Shown here piece after piece: positions 1 through 11,741 of a DNA stretch of 64,000 nt. Position 1 is the stretch's first letter. Every line of letters begins with the position of its first letter. The position numbers and the translations under genes were made by a program. The DNA comes from Elymus sibiricus. Its lineage: Eukaryota > Streptophyta > Magnoliopsida > Poales > Poaceae. The stretch covers positions 238,553,904-238,617,903 of the forward strand of contig CM077674.1 in the NCBI GenBank assembly GCA_039707655.1, read 5' to 3'. The notes beneath the pieces are model-generated. The model did no database searches, was not told the origin of the DNA, and worked only from the letters and a program-made list of their open reading frames with translations.

Positions 1-2954
1 TCTGCAAATGTTGCCCAGCTATGTCTGAGTTGCCACAAACCTACAGTAAAATGAAGAATTTCCTCCGTGCGGTTGGACTTGGATATGATATGATCCATGT
101 TTGCAAGAATAATTGTGTTTTGTTCTGGAAGGATTATGCCAACTTAAGTGAATGCCCAAAATGCAAATCATCAAGATGGAAAGATGGCGATGCTGTGAAG
201 AGGATTCCTCATAAGGTTCTGAGACATTTTCCAATTATACCAAGATTGCAGAGGTTGTTTCATGATGCTCAAACAAGAGAGGATGTACTGTGGCATTCTA
301 GGAACCAGGAGTACAGAGATCGGAATGTAATGAGCCATCCATCTCATGGCAGTGACTGGACAAGCTTCAATCGGAAACACAAAGAGTTTGCTGCTGAGCT
401 GAGAAACATTAGACTTCGCTTAGCTACAGATGGATTCAACCCATTTGGCCACCAGAGCGCCGCATATAGCATGTGGCCAGTGCTTATTATCCCTTACAAC
501 ATGCCGCCAAATGTCTGCACCAAAGAATCAAACTATATCATGGCCTTGCTCATCCCAGGTCCAAAAAGTCCTGGAAAGGATTTTGATGTATTCATGGAGC
601 CTCTTGTGGAGGAACTTCAAAAGCTATGGAGGGGTGTTCTCACTCGAGACCTATATAGCAGCCCACTAGCTGAATTCATTCTATGTGCCGTTATAATTTG
701 GTGCATCCATGATTATCCGGCTTTGGGAACTATGTCAAGGTGAACGACACATGGTTACAATGCATGTGTTCGCTGAGACAGGAATCCGCTATCATACGCA
801 ATTCTTAGCAAGGTCTGTTACATTGGACACCATTGTTTCCTTGACAAGGACAAGCTGCATCTTAGAAAATACCGAAGACCTATGTTCAAGGAAAAACATG
901 AAAACCGTGATGCGCCAAAGAGGCTCACCAACGATGAGTTGCAGCAGGAATTAGAGAAGGTCAGGCATATTACACCAGGAAACCATCCCCATAATGGTAG
1001 AGGGAAAAGGAAGCGTGGCACAGAAAAAGAAAGATTATTGTTTACCTGGAGGGCCACTTTGTGGGACTTGAGTATTGGAAAGATTTGGATCTGTGGCATA
1101 ATCTTGATGTGATGCACATCGAGAAAAATTATGTGACATCATTATCGGCACACTTCTTAACATTGAGGGCAAGACAAAAGATACCTTAAAATCAAGGATT
1201 GATTTGGCACACCTGGGTATTAGAGGAGATTTGCATGTGCCAGATGAAGGTTTATCACGAGATATGCCACCAGCTGTGTACGTTTTGGACAAGCAAAAAA
1301 GAAAAGAATTCTGCAATGCCTTGTCACGTGTGAGATTCCCACATGGATTTGCTTCCAACCTTGAAAGGAGAATCAGTGGAGATTGAACCAAGTTACAAGG
1401 GTTGAAAACTCATGACTGGCACGTCCTACTTCAAAGTGTTCTACCTGTTCTCCTTAGAGGATTGGTCCGCCCTGACTTATACAGAGCAGTTGCAGAGTTG
1501 GGACAATTCTTCAGGGAATTCTGAAGTAAAAATATCAGTATAGATGATCTGAAGCATCTTAAAAACAAGATACCAACTATCGTATGCGACCTTGAGAAGA
1601 TATATCCTCCAGCCTTCTTTGATGTGATGGTGCATTTGGCTGTTCATCTACCTGATCAGGCACTACTTAGAGGTCCAGTGCAGTATGGATGGATGTACCC
1701 AATTAAAAGGCGGCTAGGCACTTTCAAGCGCTATGTTAGGAATAGAGCTAGACCTGAGGGTTCCATTGCAGAGGCCTACATTGCTACAGAAGCGTTGACA
1801 TTCTGCTCAAGATACATTGAAACAGCCGATCATCCTAGCAAAAAGGTGGATGAAAACAATCCTGAGCTCAATGTTTTCGATCCTGCTGTTCGAGTAATAG
1901 GGAAGAGTCAACAAGAAGACAACCCTAAATATTTGGACAAAATGGTTTGGTATGTGTTGAATAACTGTCCTGAGATTCTGCCTTATATCGAGTAAGTGCT
2001 AAGTACTACAGCTTATACATTGTAATCTACTAAACTTGCAGCACATTCTTATATATTTAGATGTTTGATGCGATCACTATGTTCTGCAGCATGTACAAAG
2101 AGGAGTTACTGCCGCAAAACCAAGAAACATTGATAAACGGGCTAGGGAAGGATTTGCGAAATGGTTCAAGAGCCGTGTAAGCTTTTGATTGCACTATCAG
2201 TTTTTTTAATATATTGAGTACATAAGATGATCAGCTTGTATATTTTCTAACCATAGGTTAAGAAGATGCGGGAGTAGGGGCATGCAGTTAGCGATACCTT
2301 TTACACACTAGCAATGGGTCCTAATACTCGGGTAAGACATTATGCATCTTGCATTGTTGGAGATGTGCGCTACAACACCCTTGCATGCGACGAAGGCAGG
2401 AAGACACAAAATAGTGCCATCATGAGCATGGATGAGCACGATGAGGTGCAAACTGAAATGTATGGTAACATAACAGACATTGTTCAGTTGTAGTATATCT
2501 CTAGTTTCGAGATTCATCGGTGTGTGGTTATGTTTTGCTGTCGTTGGTATGACTAGTATGCCAAGAAAAACCCAGAGTTGATGAATATTTCAGATCCATC
2601 AATATCAAGGAGCTGTACCACACCGATGAGCCTTATATTTTGGCAAATCAAGCAACACAGATATTTTTCTTGGAAGAGAGATTATCAGGTTACCAAGACT
2701 GGAGAGTAGTGCAAAAGTTTGATCAGAGGAATTCGTTTAATGAAATTGCACAACAAGATGATGATTACACTGCTGCTGATGTAGAGGGTTTCGAAGATGC
2801 TCCTGATATGTTTGAGGACCGACACATCAATTTGGTTGGAGAAAATATTTCCTGTCGGCTTGTGGAAGTGAATGAGTTGATCAAAAAGACGCCAACATTC
2901 GAGGATGTTGAGAGTGAAGAAGATGACACTGGGGGGAATTACGATTCAGACTGA
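1..2954 (+). pseudogene. TNP2-type CACTA transposase (Transposase_21, DUF4218, DUF4216), decayed
   Basis: This would cut and reinsert the CACTA element in the nucleus. The longest open stretch (21-743) shows the Transposase_21 hallmarks: a CPKCKSSRWKDG cysteine block, then HFPIIPRLQRLF, SDGFNPF-like ATDGFNPFGH and the SMWPVLIIPYNMPP stretch. Around 1105-1200 the frame reads MHIEKN followed by GTLLNIEGKTKDTLK. A DUF4218-like part follows (about 1410-1830; FDVMVHLAVHLPDQ and RRLGTFKRYVRNRARPEGS). A DUF4216-like tail lies at about 2480-2954 (EPYILANQATQIFFLEE, DWRVVQKF) and ends in an acidic C terminus. The frame is broken several times, for example by a stop at 741-743 and shifts near 1500 and 2000-2600, where introns may also lie. 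The N terminus runs off the window. Known from the family: TNP2 is the autonomous function. Inferred: this copy is inactive. Confidence 0.88.
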
Positions 2955-3429
2955 TACCGATGGTGAAGATGTTGACGCTGCTGCTACGGATGATGATTAG
3001 ATTGCTTTTGTTGTATTTGCCTGTGAGAAGATGACTTATTATCTATGTGAATTTCTGTTTGCTATGACCACTGAAACCTGATGAAGTTGTTTAGTATTTT
3101 GCAGTGAGAACATCACTTATTATGTATGTTGACTTGTGTTTGGTGATTGTGTGACGACTGAAACATGATGACATTGTTGTTTAGTAGTACCCATATTTTG
3201 CTGTGAAACTTGTATTTGATGATTGTACGGCCGCAATATAGCTGATGGCAGTTTGCTGTTGGACTACAATTTGTTGTACGTCTTGCAATGGGTACAGAGC
3301 TGACCCGACAGGGCCTCTCCTAATTTATTTATTTATTTATTAGCAAAAGGGGATGCCCTCCAATTTCCCTTAATAGAAAGCATTAGATGTTCACAACACT
3401 AGACGGCCAGCCTGCTAAACAGGTTTCAT

Positions 3430-4150
3430 TCATTACTACTTTCAGCAAATTGCTCATGTCAGAGCTACTGAATACATCACGAGTGCTACATACACTGCAA
3501 ATAAGGAGACAATCATCCTACAGAGCACAACAATCTTGTCCATTATCTTCACAAGCTCTTTCATCTCCTCATTGCTGCCAATGCCGTTCAGCAGGTGTTG
3601 CTTGGCCATGATCTAATTAACTGCATCTTCAACCTTCTGCTTTGCAACTTCCTCTTGTGCCGTTCCTTTAGTTACTTGTCCAACACCCCAGCCTGCTGGT
3701 ATTGTGATTCCTCGGCTAACCAAATAATCCATGTAGTTCCATTCCCCCAAATCAGGAACTTCCCAGAAATACAAATCACAAGAATCTTTCCTTTTCTGCA
3801 CGAATCAAATTGGAAGATCATCAACCAAGCTCTTAAAAAAATCAGCATCTAAAAGCAGGCGAACAACTTAACCATACCCCATGATTTGGGCATTTGTAGA
3901 AGACTCGGCCAGGGTTGAGGTTTGTAGTTGAGACACGACGAATGACTCTGGCACCACACCAACGACAGCGTGGTGTGATGAGAAACCGGTGGGGGTGAGT
4001 GTGGCGGCGGGGGTGTGATGAGACCCACAGGCGGTCGTACGGGTGGCGACTTCACGCGCATCTGGTTGTTGGCTCCATTCCCTGCTAAAGAGCAGGTGGA
4101 CGAGCCAGCGGACATAGTTGCTTCGGCGGGAGCTTCTGAAGCTAGGCATA
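3430..4150 (-). pseudogene. zf-GRF domain protein carried by CACTA A
   Basis: Read on the minus strand, about 3980-3885 encodes a GRF-type zinc finger: CRWCGARV, then NLNPGRVFYKCPNHG. After what looks like a short intron (GTATGG... to ...TTTTAG) it continues as DADFFKSLVDDLP and DSCDLYFWEVPDL, which supplies the final Cys and aromatic core of the finger. Further on is a lysine/glutamate-rich segment and, at about 3510-3440, a hydrophobic C-terminal helix (MIVSLFAVYVALVMYSVAL) before a stop. There are in-frame stops and at least one frameshift in the N-terminal part, so it is broken. It converges on the transposase, the usual place for the second gene of Triticeae CACTA elements. The function is unknown; GRF fingers bind single-stranded nucleic acid in other proteins. 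Confidence 0.65.
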
Positions 4151-4219
4151 GTAGGTAGAGAAGAAGAGAAGCGAACGTTGGATATGTCAGTTTCATTACT
4201 TACAGAGTAGTATAACACT

Positions 4220-5120
4220 ATATATAGTCTAGGTTTGGATTCGAACCAGTTACAGCAGCACGTCTCTCTTTTTTCTATTAGTCACCAACGTCTCTCTTTT
4301 TTCTAACAGTCAGCCGCGTCTCTTTACTGGTAGACTAGCTTGTTATATACGCCTTCTCATGTCTATCATTTTCGGGAATGTTATCTGGCGAACGTTCCCT
4401 GGGAGGAGGATGTCAAACAAACGCATTTTCCTGGCAGTTTTAGTTGCGACGCAAGATCAAACAATTCATACCCCTCCGAAATATGTAAAATTTCGTTCAA
4501 ATTTTTAACCCTGGCCCGAATATGGGCTGTAACGCTAACTAAAAGAATATGGGCCGCAATAAATTCCTTAAGAATGAGCAAATCACCTGTAAATTATTAG
4601 AAATAATAGCAAATGGGTTGTATGATGTCTGCCACTGATTTGGAGGAGGACTTGTGGGCCTACTAAGTTGACGTGTACACAAGGTTTTATTAACTTATAG
4701 TCAACACACGATTCTACCAGCAGTAGCCGTTGGATATCCGTCGAATGGTCATCGTTCTTCTTCAAATCCCTATCTTCTTGCTCTAGTCGCCCAAACCAGC
4801 GCCGGCGGGACTACCTACTCCCTCCTCCCGTGGCCGGCTGTGTGCCGTACAGGCCTGACGGCCCCACCCTATTCCCATCGCTTGCCACGAGATCCGTCTA
4901 CTCACACACCGCCTGTTATTCTCCGGCGACGGCAGCCTCACACCCTCGGTTGCTCACACCATAGTTGAGCCAGTAAACCCTCGTATTCCCCTCTGCGTGG
5001 GTATCCACTACCGAGTCGTCCCCTGCTCTGGCTCGTTCCCTCCCTAGGCCTCGCCGTCGTCCATCGCCTTGGTGCGTCATCAACATGGTCAATGAACGAC
5101 AACCATCAGAAGAGGATTGT
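4220..5120. other. CACTA A internal spacer, no recognised feature
   Basis: This stretch lies between the start of the minus-strand zf-GRF gene and the subterminal arrays. It holds no open frame that resembles a protein family. It may include the promoter and leader of the zf-GRF gene, but I cannot point to a convincing TATA box. Confidence 0.4.
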
Positions 5121-5128
5121 ATGTGGAT

Positions 5129-6010
5129 AGGCTGACAGCTGGGACCCGCGAGGTCCATGGTCACACAGGAAGTGCCTCCTTATTACGTGAAAAAAAATAT
5201 TTCTCCCCCTGACAGCTGGGACCCACCAGCTAAATCTTCGCATGCAAGGAAGTTCCTCCTCATTACGCTGGAAAAAATGTTTCCTCCCCCTGACAGTTGT
5301 GACCCACCAGCTACATCTTCGCACGCAAGGAAGAGCTTCCTTATTACGCGGAAAAAAATATTCCTCTCGCTGTCAACTGGGACCCACCAACTACATGTTT
5401 GCATGCAAGGAAGTGCCTCCTTATTACGCGAAAAAAATATTTTGCCTCCTGACAGCTGGGACCCACCAGCTACATCTTGGCATGCAAGGAAATGCCTCCT
5501 CATTATGCTGAAAAAATGTTTCCTCCCCCTGACAGCTGGGACCCACCAGCTACATTTTCGCACGCAAGGTAGAGCCTCCTTATTACGCGCAAAAAAAAAT
5601 TATTCATCCCGCTTACAGCTGGGACCCACCAGCTATATCTTCGCACGCAAGGAAGTGGCTCCTTATTATGCGAAAAATATATTTCTCCCCTGACAGCTGG
5701 GACCCAGCAGCTACATCTTGGCACGCAAGGAAGTGCCTCCTCATTACGCTGGCAAAAATGTTTCCTCCCGCTGAAAGCTGGGACCCACCAGCGACATCTT
5801 CGCACGCAAGGAAGAGCCTCCTTATTAGGCACAAAAAAATATTCCTCTCGCTGACAGCTGGGACCCACCAGCTACATCTTCGCATGCAAGGAAGTGCCTC
5901 CTTATTACGCAAAAAAATAATGACCATCCCTGACAGCTGGGACCCATAAGCTATATCTTCGCACGCAAGAAAGTGCCTCATTATCCCCCTGACAGTTGGG
6001 ACCCACCTGG
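5129..6010 (+). repeat. Subterminal tandem array 1, about 80-bp unit, 11-12 copies
   Basis: The unit contains GACAGCTGGGACCCACCAG, CATCTTCGCACGCAAGGAAG, CCTCCTTATTACGC and an A-rich run. Starts of the GACAGCTGGG core fall near 5129, 5212, 5294, 5371, 5451, 5532, 5615, 5693, 5772, 5852, 5931 and 5991. Each core holds an interrupted inverted repeat (AGCTGG...CCAGCT). Arrays like this sit next to the ends of CACTA elements and are thought to bind the element's accessory DNA-binding protein. Apparent reading frames through the array are a by-product of the repeat period. Confidence 0.85.
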
Positions 6011-6264
6011 TCGAAGTGTACGTCGTCTATCTGGTCATAAAACGTGTACATACATAGTGGTCGATCGGCCTCTCTTGCAATGATGAACCGTGGCCGAGTA
6101 AGTAACGGCACGTGTCGTAGTAGAGCCCCCAACGTAGCATGTCACGATGTCCCATCTCAATCATGTACACGTATGTACAGCCACACCGCAATAAATATAG
6201 CCACATACGTACGTACGGCGGGGTCTCGAACACGTACTCGTGTATACGTACGGCCAGGGTTCAT

Positions 6265-7195
6265 CTACATGGAGAGGCAACGGACGGAAGCAACGGCGTC
6301 GTGTTCATCGGTAGCCAACCGGCTGGGTCGGAATGGAGAAACAGCGTCGTGTTCATCGGGAGAGGCAACCGACTGGGTCAGAATGCTCCTGTTCCTCGGG
6401 AGCCAACCTGCTTGGACGAAACAGCTGAAACGGGGTCCAGTTCATCGACCCCCCCACCGGCTCGGGGCGTGGCGTACCGCGAAACATATGAAATGGAGTT
6501 CTCTTCGATCGCCTATGGTCAAAATGGGGTCCTATTCATTGGGAGGGGCCTGGCGTATAGGAAAACATATGAAACGAACTTCTCGCCAACCGCGTACGGT
6601 CGAAACGGGGTCCTGTTGATCGCAAGGGGCCTGGCTTACCGCAAAACGGACAAAAACGGACTTCTGTTCAACTGGCTACGGTCGAAACGGGGTCCTGTTG
6701 ATCGGGAAGAGTGTGGTGCACCACAAAACGAAGGAAACAGACTTGTCCTGCGGTTGAAACAGGGTCCTGTTGATCGGGAGGGGTGTGGCATACCACAAAA
6801 CAGGACTCCACGGGGGTACTGTTCATCCATCGTCGACCTCCACCAGCCTCCACAGGGTACTGTTCATCCACTGTCGACCTCCTCTAGCCTCCATGGGGCC
6901 CTGTTCATCCACAGTCGACCTCCTCCAGCCTCCACGGGTTCCTGTTCATCCAGTGCCAACCACGTAAACGATCGGGGTCCTGTTCATCCACACCCCACCG
7001 GCTGGGGTGTGGGGCGTACGAGCGGGCAGCAGTAATGGGAACTATTCATCCACAGCCAACCAACCGGCCTCTCCCCCACGTCTGGCACAAGGGGCTCGAT
7101 CGATCAATGCAAGTCTCGCTCTTGTCTACATGTACGTATCACGCGCGCGGCAGCAACAGGCACTGTTCATCGAGAGGCAACCCAACCGGCTAGCT
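6265..7195 (+). repeat. Subterminal tandem array 2, irregular GGGGTCCTGTTCATC units
   Basis: The core GGGTCCTGTTCATCGGGAG, or close variants, recurs roughly every 40-90 bp, often with CAACCGGCTGGG or AAAACGG in between. The period is less regular than in array 1. The long open frame through here (6139-7035) is low-complexity repeat translation, not a gene. Confidence 0.75.
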
Positions 7196-7234
7196 CAACA
7201 CACGTTCGCACGTACGTACGGGGGCTCGATCGGC

Positions 7235-7480
7235 TAGAGTTAGCAACGAAGGAATCGCTCGGGTTCAGTTAGCAGCCAAGGGATCGATCGGGTTCAGTTA
7301 GCAGCCAAGGGATCGATCGGGTTTAGTACGTAGTGCGAGAGGGATGGATCGCTCGGGTTCAGTACGTAGTGCGAGAGATCGATCGATAGCTCGGGTTCAG
7401 TAAGCGAACGTGTCGCTTGGGTTCAGCAAGTGAATGCCTCGCTCAGGTTCAGTAAGCGAACACCTCGCTCGGGTTCAGTT
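7235..7480 (+). repeat. Subterminal tandem array 3, GATCGATCGGGTTCAGT units
   Basis: Short units of 20-40 bp built on TCGGGTTCAGTTAGCAGCC and TCGGGTTCAGTAAGCGAACG alternate up to about 7480. With arrays 1 and 2 they form a three-part subterminal region. Confidence 0.75.
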
Positions 7481-7836
7481 AGTGAACGTACGCCTCTCGC
7501 ATGCATGCACACACACACGCGTACGAGCGGGAGAAACGCACAAACCACAATGCATCGCTCGGCCCCGACCACCCACCGTAACAGGGAACTCCCCCAAATT
7601 TTCCTCGCCCTTGCTTCTACCACAAATTTTTATGTCATACACGGCCCAAAGAATGTCATGCATGTGTGTCTTAGGCCTGCCCAGGACGAAAAGCCCATTT
7701 TCTATCATAATTATTTGTCATACAAGTAGGAGCCCACCACAACTATGATGATACATGTTTTTGTCACAGTTATCATCATAGAAGTGTCACAAACATGACA
7801 TAATTTTTTTCGTTCGGCCCAGAATGTCACGGAAGT

Positions 7837-7853
7837 GTTTTTTTCTTGTAGTG
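7837..7853 (+). repeat. CACTA A right terminal inverted repeat
   Basis: The sequence ends ...TTTTCTTGTAGTG; the reverse complement starts CACTACAAGAAAA, the conserved CACTA terminus. The next bases restart the interrupted Copia frame. Confidence 0.85.
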
Positions 7854-9023
7854 GAAGTCTTTGTAAAACAACCTCCCGGATTTGTGAATCCCCAGAAACC
7901 TAATCATGTTTACAAGCTTCATAAAGCTCTTTATGGTCTCAAACAAGCCCCTAGAGCTTGGTACAAATGCTTGACAAAGTTTCTACTTGAAAACGGTTTT
8001 CAAATTGGGAAGATTGATTCAACACTTTTCACAAAAAAGGTTAATGGAGAACTATTTGTTTGCCAAATTTATGTTGATGATATTATATTTGGTTCAACTA
8101 ACCCTCATTTTAGTGAGAAGTTTGGAAAGCTTATGTCGGAGAAGTTTGAGATGTCCATGATGAGTGAGCTCAAATTCTTCCTTGGCTTGCAAATCAAGCA
8201 ATCTAAGGAGGGTACTTTTGTCTCACAAACAAGGTACACCAAGGATCTATTCAAGAAGTTCAACATGCAAGCGAGCAAAGGTATGAATACCCCCATGCCT
8301 ACTAGTGGACATCTTGACTTGACAAAGGATGTAGAACCGGTTGATCAAAAGGTTTACCGATCTATGATTGGTTCCCTATTATATCTTTGTGCCTCCCGTC
8401 TCGACATTATGTTAAGGGTGTTCATGTGTGCATGATATCAAGCGGCCCCTTAAGAATGTCATCTCAAGGCCGTTAAGAGGATTGTGAGATACTTGAGACA
8501 TACACCAAACTTTGGCATATGGTATCCTAAGAGGGATTCTTTTGATCCTGTTGGCTATTCCAACTCGGACTATGCTGGAGACAAGGTTGATAGAAAGTCC
8601 ACTTCCGGTACTTGTCAATTTCTTGGATGATCTCTTGTATCTTGGTCATCCAAGAAACAAAACTCGGTATCATTATCCACCGCTGATGCGGAATACATTA
8701 CCGCGGGATCATGTTGTGCTCAATTGCTTTGGATGACACAAACTCTCAAGGATTATGGAATAAATGTGAGGCATGTTCCTTTGCTTTGTGACAATGAGAG
8801 TGCCATTAAGATTGGACACAATCCCGTGCAACATTCTCGAACTAAACATATTGAAGTTCATCACCATTTCATTCATGATCATATTGCTAAAGGTGACATC
8901 AATCTTAAGCATGTTCGTACCGACAAGCAATTGGCGGACATCTTCACAAAACCTCTTGTTGAAAAGGTGTTTTGTCGTTTGAGGAGTGAGTTGAACATCA
9001 TAGATGCTACAGACTTGGAGTAA
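7854..9023 (+). pseudogene. pol: Copia reverse transcriptase and RNase H (3' part of pol)
   Basis: One continuous frame carries Copia RT ([28 protein letters not shown], the catalytic [10 protein letters not shown], then FFLGLQIKQ) followed by RNase H (SNSDYAGD, LSTADAEY, LCDNESAI, HIEVHHHFIHD, QLADIFTKPL). It ends with a natural TAA at about 9021-9023. Three nonsense codons interrupt it: TGA at 8433-8435, TAA at 8451-8453 and TGA at 8628-8630. At both TGAs the family normally has arginine, so a CGA-to-TGA change is likely. There are no frameshifts across 390 codons, which suggests moderate age. The N-terminal part of pol was separated by CACTA A. Confidence 0.9.
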
Positions 9024-10939
9024 GAACTCCATTGATGCATGCAAGGCATGAGCCTACTTGACTAATCCTTGATATTTCTCTTATAATGATGATCATATGT
9101 CTTGGATACATTTGCACCCTTGTATTGCATCTAACTCCTTGTAGGTACTCGGATGAGCCACATTCCACAAGTTTGCAATCAACTCAAATCTTGAGCAATC
9201 TTGTCTTTGGCCAAGTATCTAATCTCTTGGGATGTTGAATTCAGGGACTAACCCCTCACATATCCTTTTTAACAATCTTACAATTGGTATTTCACTCTTG
9301 TCATTTTGGATACTCTTGAATATTTCCTTGCTTGACTAACCCATGTAGGTAGATGAACTACAAAATATGAAGCAATGCTCCAAAATCTACCTCTAGAGCA
9401 TTCATCACAAGTTCAACTACATGACCAAGTCAACAACAAGAACAAGGTATGCTCTCACATCTTCGAGAAGCCAAACTCAAAGTCATGAGTCTTGGCAACT
9501 CCACAAGATGTGAACACATCAAATGCTTAAATGAAAAATGGTAACCCCATTTTGAGCTTAAACGATGAGTATGACCTATGATCAAATGTTCTCATTTGAC
9601 TCCTAAGTCAATATACTCAAACATAGGTGACTTAGTCACCGACCCACTGTCTAGGTGAAGGATGTTTGCTTTGTTTTCTGCACTTTCATCTAGCTACTCT
9701 TTTATCTTTTCTCTTCTATTTTCTTGTAGATATTTTGGCTCTGACCAAATACCTAAAAAACCTTTTCTGAACTCCTTGAAAATCTTTCAGAAAATTTCTT
9801 GCAAAGTGAGCTGAATTATTCAATATATTTCCTTGCTATTTAATTCGACTTCACTGAGTCAAACCACTTTGGTCTGACCGAAGTTGATCTGCCCTAGGTC
9901 ACTGACCCTCGGGCTCACCGATCCAACTCGTCTCGGTGCCACCAATTTACATACTCCAGGAACTTATCTCTGCAGCTCCACTCAATGATTCTTTATCCTC
10001 TGATGCATGTACTATTAGTCTTGCAATGATGTGATCATCAAGGATCCCAACTCAACCCTCACCTACCTTGAATTTACCTTCTTAGTATTTGATGTCAAAG
10101 GGGGAGAAATCACATCAAAGCATTCTTCCATCACCTCACCCTCTGAAAAAGGAATCCTACCATTTAGGGGGAGTTATACAGGGGGGGATGACATGCAAAT
10201 TTAAAAGAGGGGAGAACTTTTCCTGTTTTTCTAAGAGGGGAGAAACACTTGTCTTGCTAGTTGGCTTTATTGGTTGATACCAGCTCTACACTAGCTCTGA
10301 TTCTTTTACATTTGGTATCTGGTTCTAATTTTGCTTCACCCTATCCAATCCCATGATCTCAAATTATATCAGATCCAAGGGAGAGGAAATGAATATCTTA
10401 CGGGGAGAAAAATTTCCTAGATTTTATTGAAAATCCTTCAGTTTTGGGGACATGTCTATTGTTTCAAGCTAGTACTCACTCTGTGGTACTCATTATACAT
10501 GTCATCCCAGTCTTGGTATTCTTGATGTTCTTGCATTTAGTTGAGAAAAACTCTTGTGTTATCTAACCATGTTTTCTCAAGATTATTTCTTCGGGTATAA
10601 TGCTCAAGAACCTCAAGGTAAGTATATGCATCTGGCATGTGTGCATGATGGTGACTTGCTTGTAAATACTTGTTTGCAAAAAATCATCATGTACACATGA
10701 GCAATCTCAATTATATTCTTTTGCTCTGGTGCATATATCCAAGATACATGTAATATATCCATCTTATCTCTTATGTGTGCTTGTGGTAGTCCAAAACCAT
10801 AATTTCTGAAAACTTGCACACATGTAGGGGGAGCTTGTGTATTACATGTTTGTCAAAGCTTTCATTTTAATTCTGTCTAAATTCTCAACAAGCTTTGATG
10901 TTCTTGCGTGTTGCCATCAATTACCAAAAAGGGGGAGAT
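9024..10939 (+). other. Sirevirus 3' non-coding region with repeated polypurine tracts
   Basis: No protein frame is recognisable. G/A-rich tracts of the type AAAGGGGGAGAAA occur near 10096, 10166-10190, 10232, 10400 and 10826. The last (AAAAAGGGGGAGAT, 10926-10939) abuts the LTR and should be the true plus-strand primer site. Confidence 0.75.
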
Positions 10940-11741
10940 TGAAAGCACATTTGCTCCCTTTGTGGTTTTGGTAATTAATGACTACACACTTTGTGGTTGG
11001 ACTAATGTTTTCCCTCAAGCATATTTCAGGAAAAGCTCAACCATGGCAAAGGAGATGGAGAAGAGGAATCCTCAAGATGCTAAGGACATACATTAGCAAA
11101 AGCTCAAGACTCTACATTTTGGGTTAAGTGATCCAAGATCACATTGAATCCATAGGAAAGCCAATAAAATTAAAAGGGGATGAGGTTTTGATGATGATCT
11201 AGTTGCTCAAGTGCTTAGTGATATTGCACCAAAACCCTCAGTCACTTTCTCTATTTCCTACTCTAAATAAATGCGCCGTTAGGTGTCGCGTTGCGGTGTA
11301 CCCCAGCAAGCTCTGCATGTGCCAGCTGGGTCAGCGGCCCAGCTACCTCTTATTTGCTTGACATGCCTCCTGACGGGTGTCACTGATCCTGCTTCATGTG
11401 CCGAAGGAGCTGCCACGTGCCTCAACAAAGTCTGCTGCCGCGCCTGCCCGCTCGACACCTCAGGGATGGGACGTGCATCCTCTGCTGCGGTGGCTGCGGT
11501 CTTGCCAGGCGGGTGCTTGCCAGGGCTGGTCTTGCCGGCAAGTGTAACCGCCGTCTTCCCTTAGCATCCTTTGGTGATCTTGGCGAAGTGTATCCGCAGT
11601 AGCCTTGGTGTGTCGATCACTGCCTCACTGCCTTGAGTCCTTGCCGCCGTGGGCCATGCCGAGCCTTGGCTGTCGGGAGGCTGCTACTGTCTACGCACAA
11701 GTCAGGGGTATGAGATACCCCTGGTTCTCATACACTGACAC
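10940..11741 (+). repeat. 3' LTR of Sirevirus-like element B
   Basis: It starts TGAAAGCACATTTGCTCCC directly after the polypurine tract. The right limit is set by the start of element C's LTR at 11742, so it may be complete or truncated; no second copy is present in the window for comparison. Confidence 0.6.

Larger units (their letters stand above)
1..7853 (+). mobile_element. CACTA (En/Spm) DNA transposon A, left end outside window
   Basis: The element holds a TNP2-type transposase remnant on the plus strand, a convergent zf-GRF gene remnant, about 2.5 kb of subterminal tandem repeats, and a right end reading ...TTCTTGTAGTG. The reverse complement of that end, CACTACAAGAA, is a typical Triticeae CACTA terminus. 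Immediately after 7853 the sequence continues as an open Copia reverse transcriptase frame beginning with GAA, so the element sits inside a Copia pol gene. CACTA elements make 3-bp duplications, so GAA should also precede the missing left end. The left terminus and 5' subterminal region are not in the window. Confidence 0.88.
7854..11741 (+). mobile_element. Sirevirus-like Copia retrotransposon B, right half
   Basis: Immediately right of CACTA A, a Copia pol frame continues through RT and RNase H. A 1.9-kb non-coding tract with many G-rich polypurine stretches follows, and then a 3' LTR. The series of polypurine tracts is a known feature of Sireviruses. The left half (LTR, gag, protease, integrase) should lie left of CACTA A, outside the window. 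Confidence 0.82.

Noticed and set aside
5157..5693. Open frame of 178 codons and several overlapping frames on both strands
   Set aside because: They read through the 80-bp tandem array; length comes from the repeat period, and the translation simply repeats HQLHLRTQG-like units.
5129..6010. Regular spacing suggestive of a CRISPR array
   Set aside because: Whole units, not only short repeats, are similar; there are no unique spacers, and the setting is a plant CACTA element.
6139..7035. 298-codon frame
   Set aside because: It lies in subterminal array 2 and is composed of repeated motifs; no start context, domain or conservation supports a protein.
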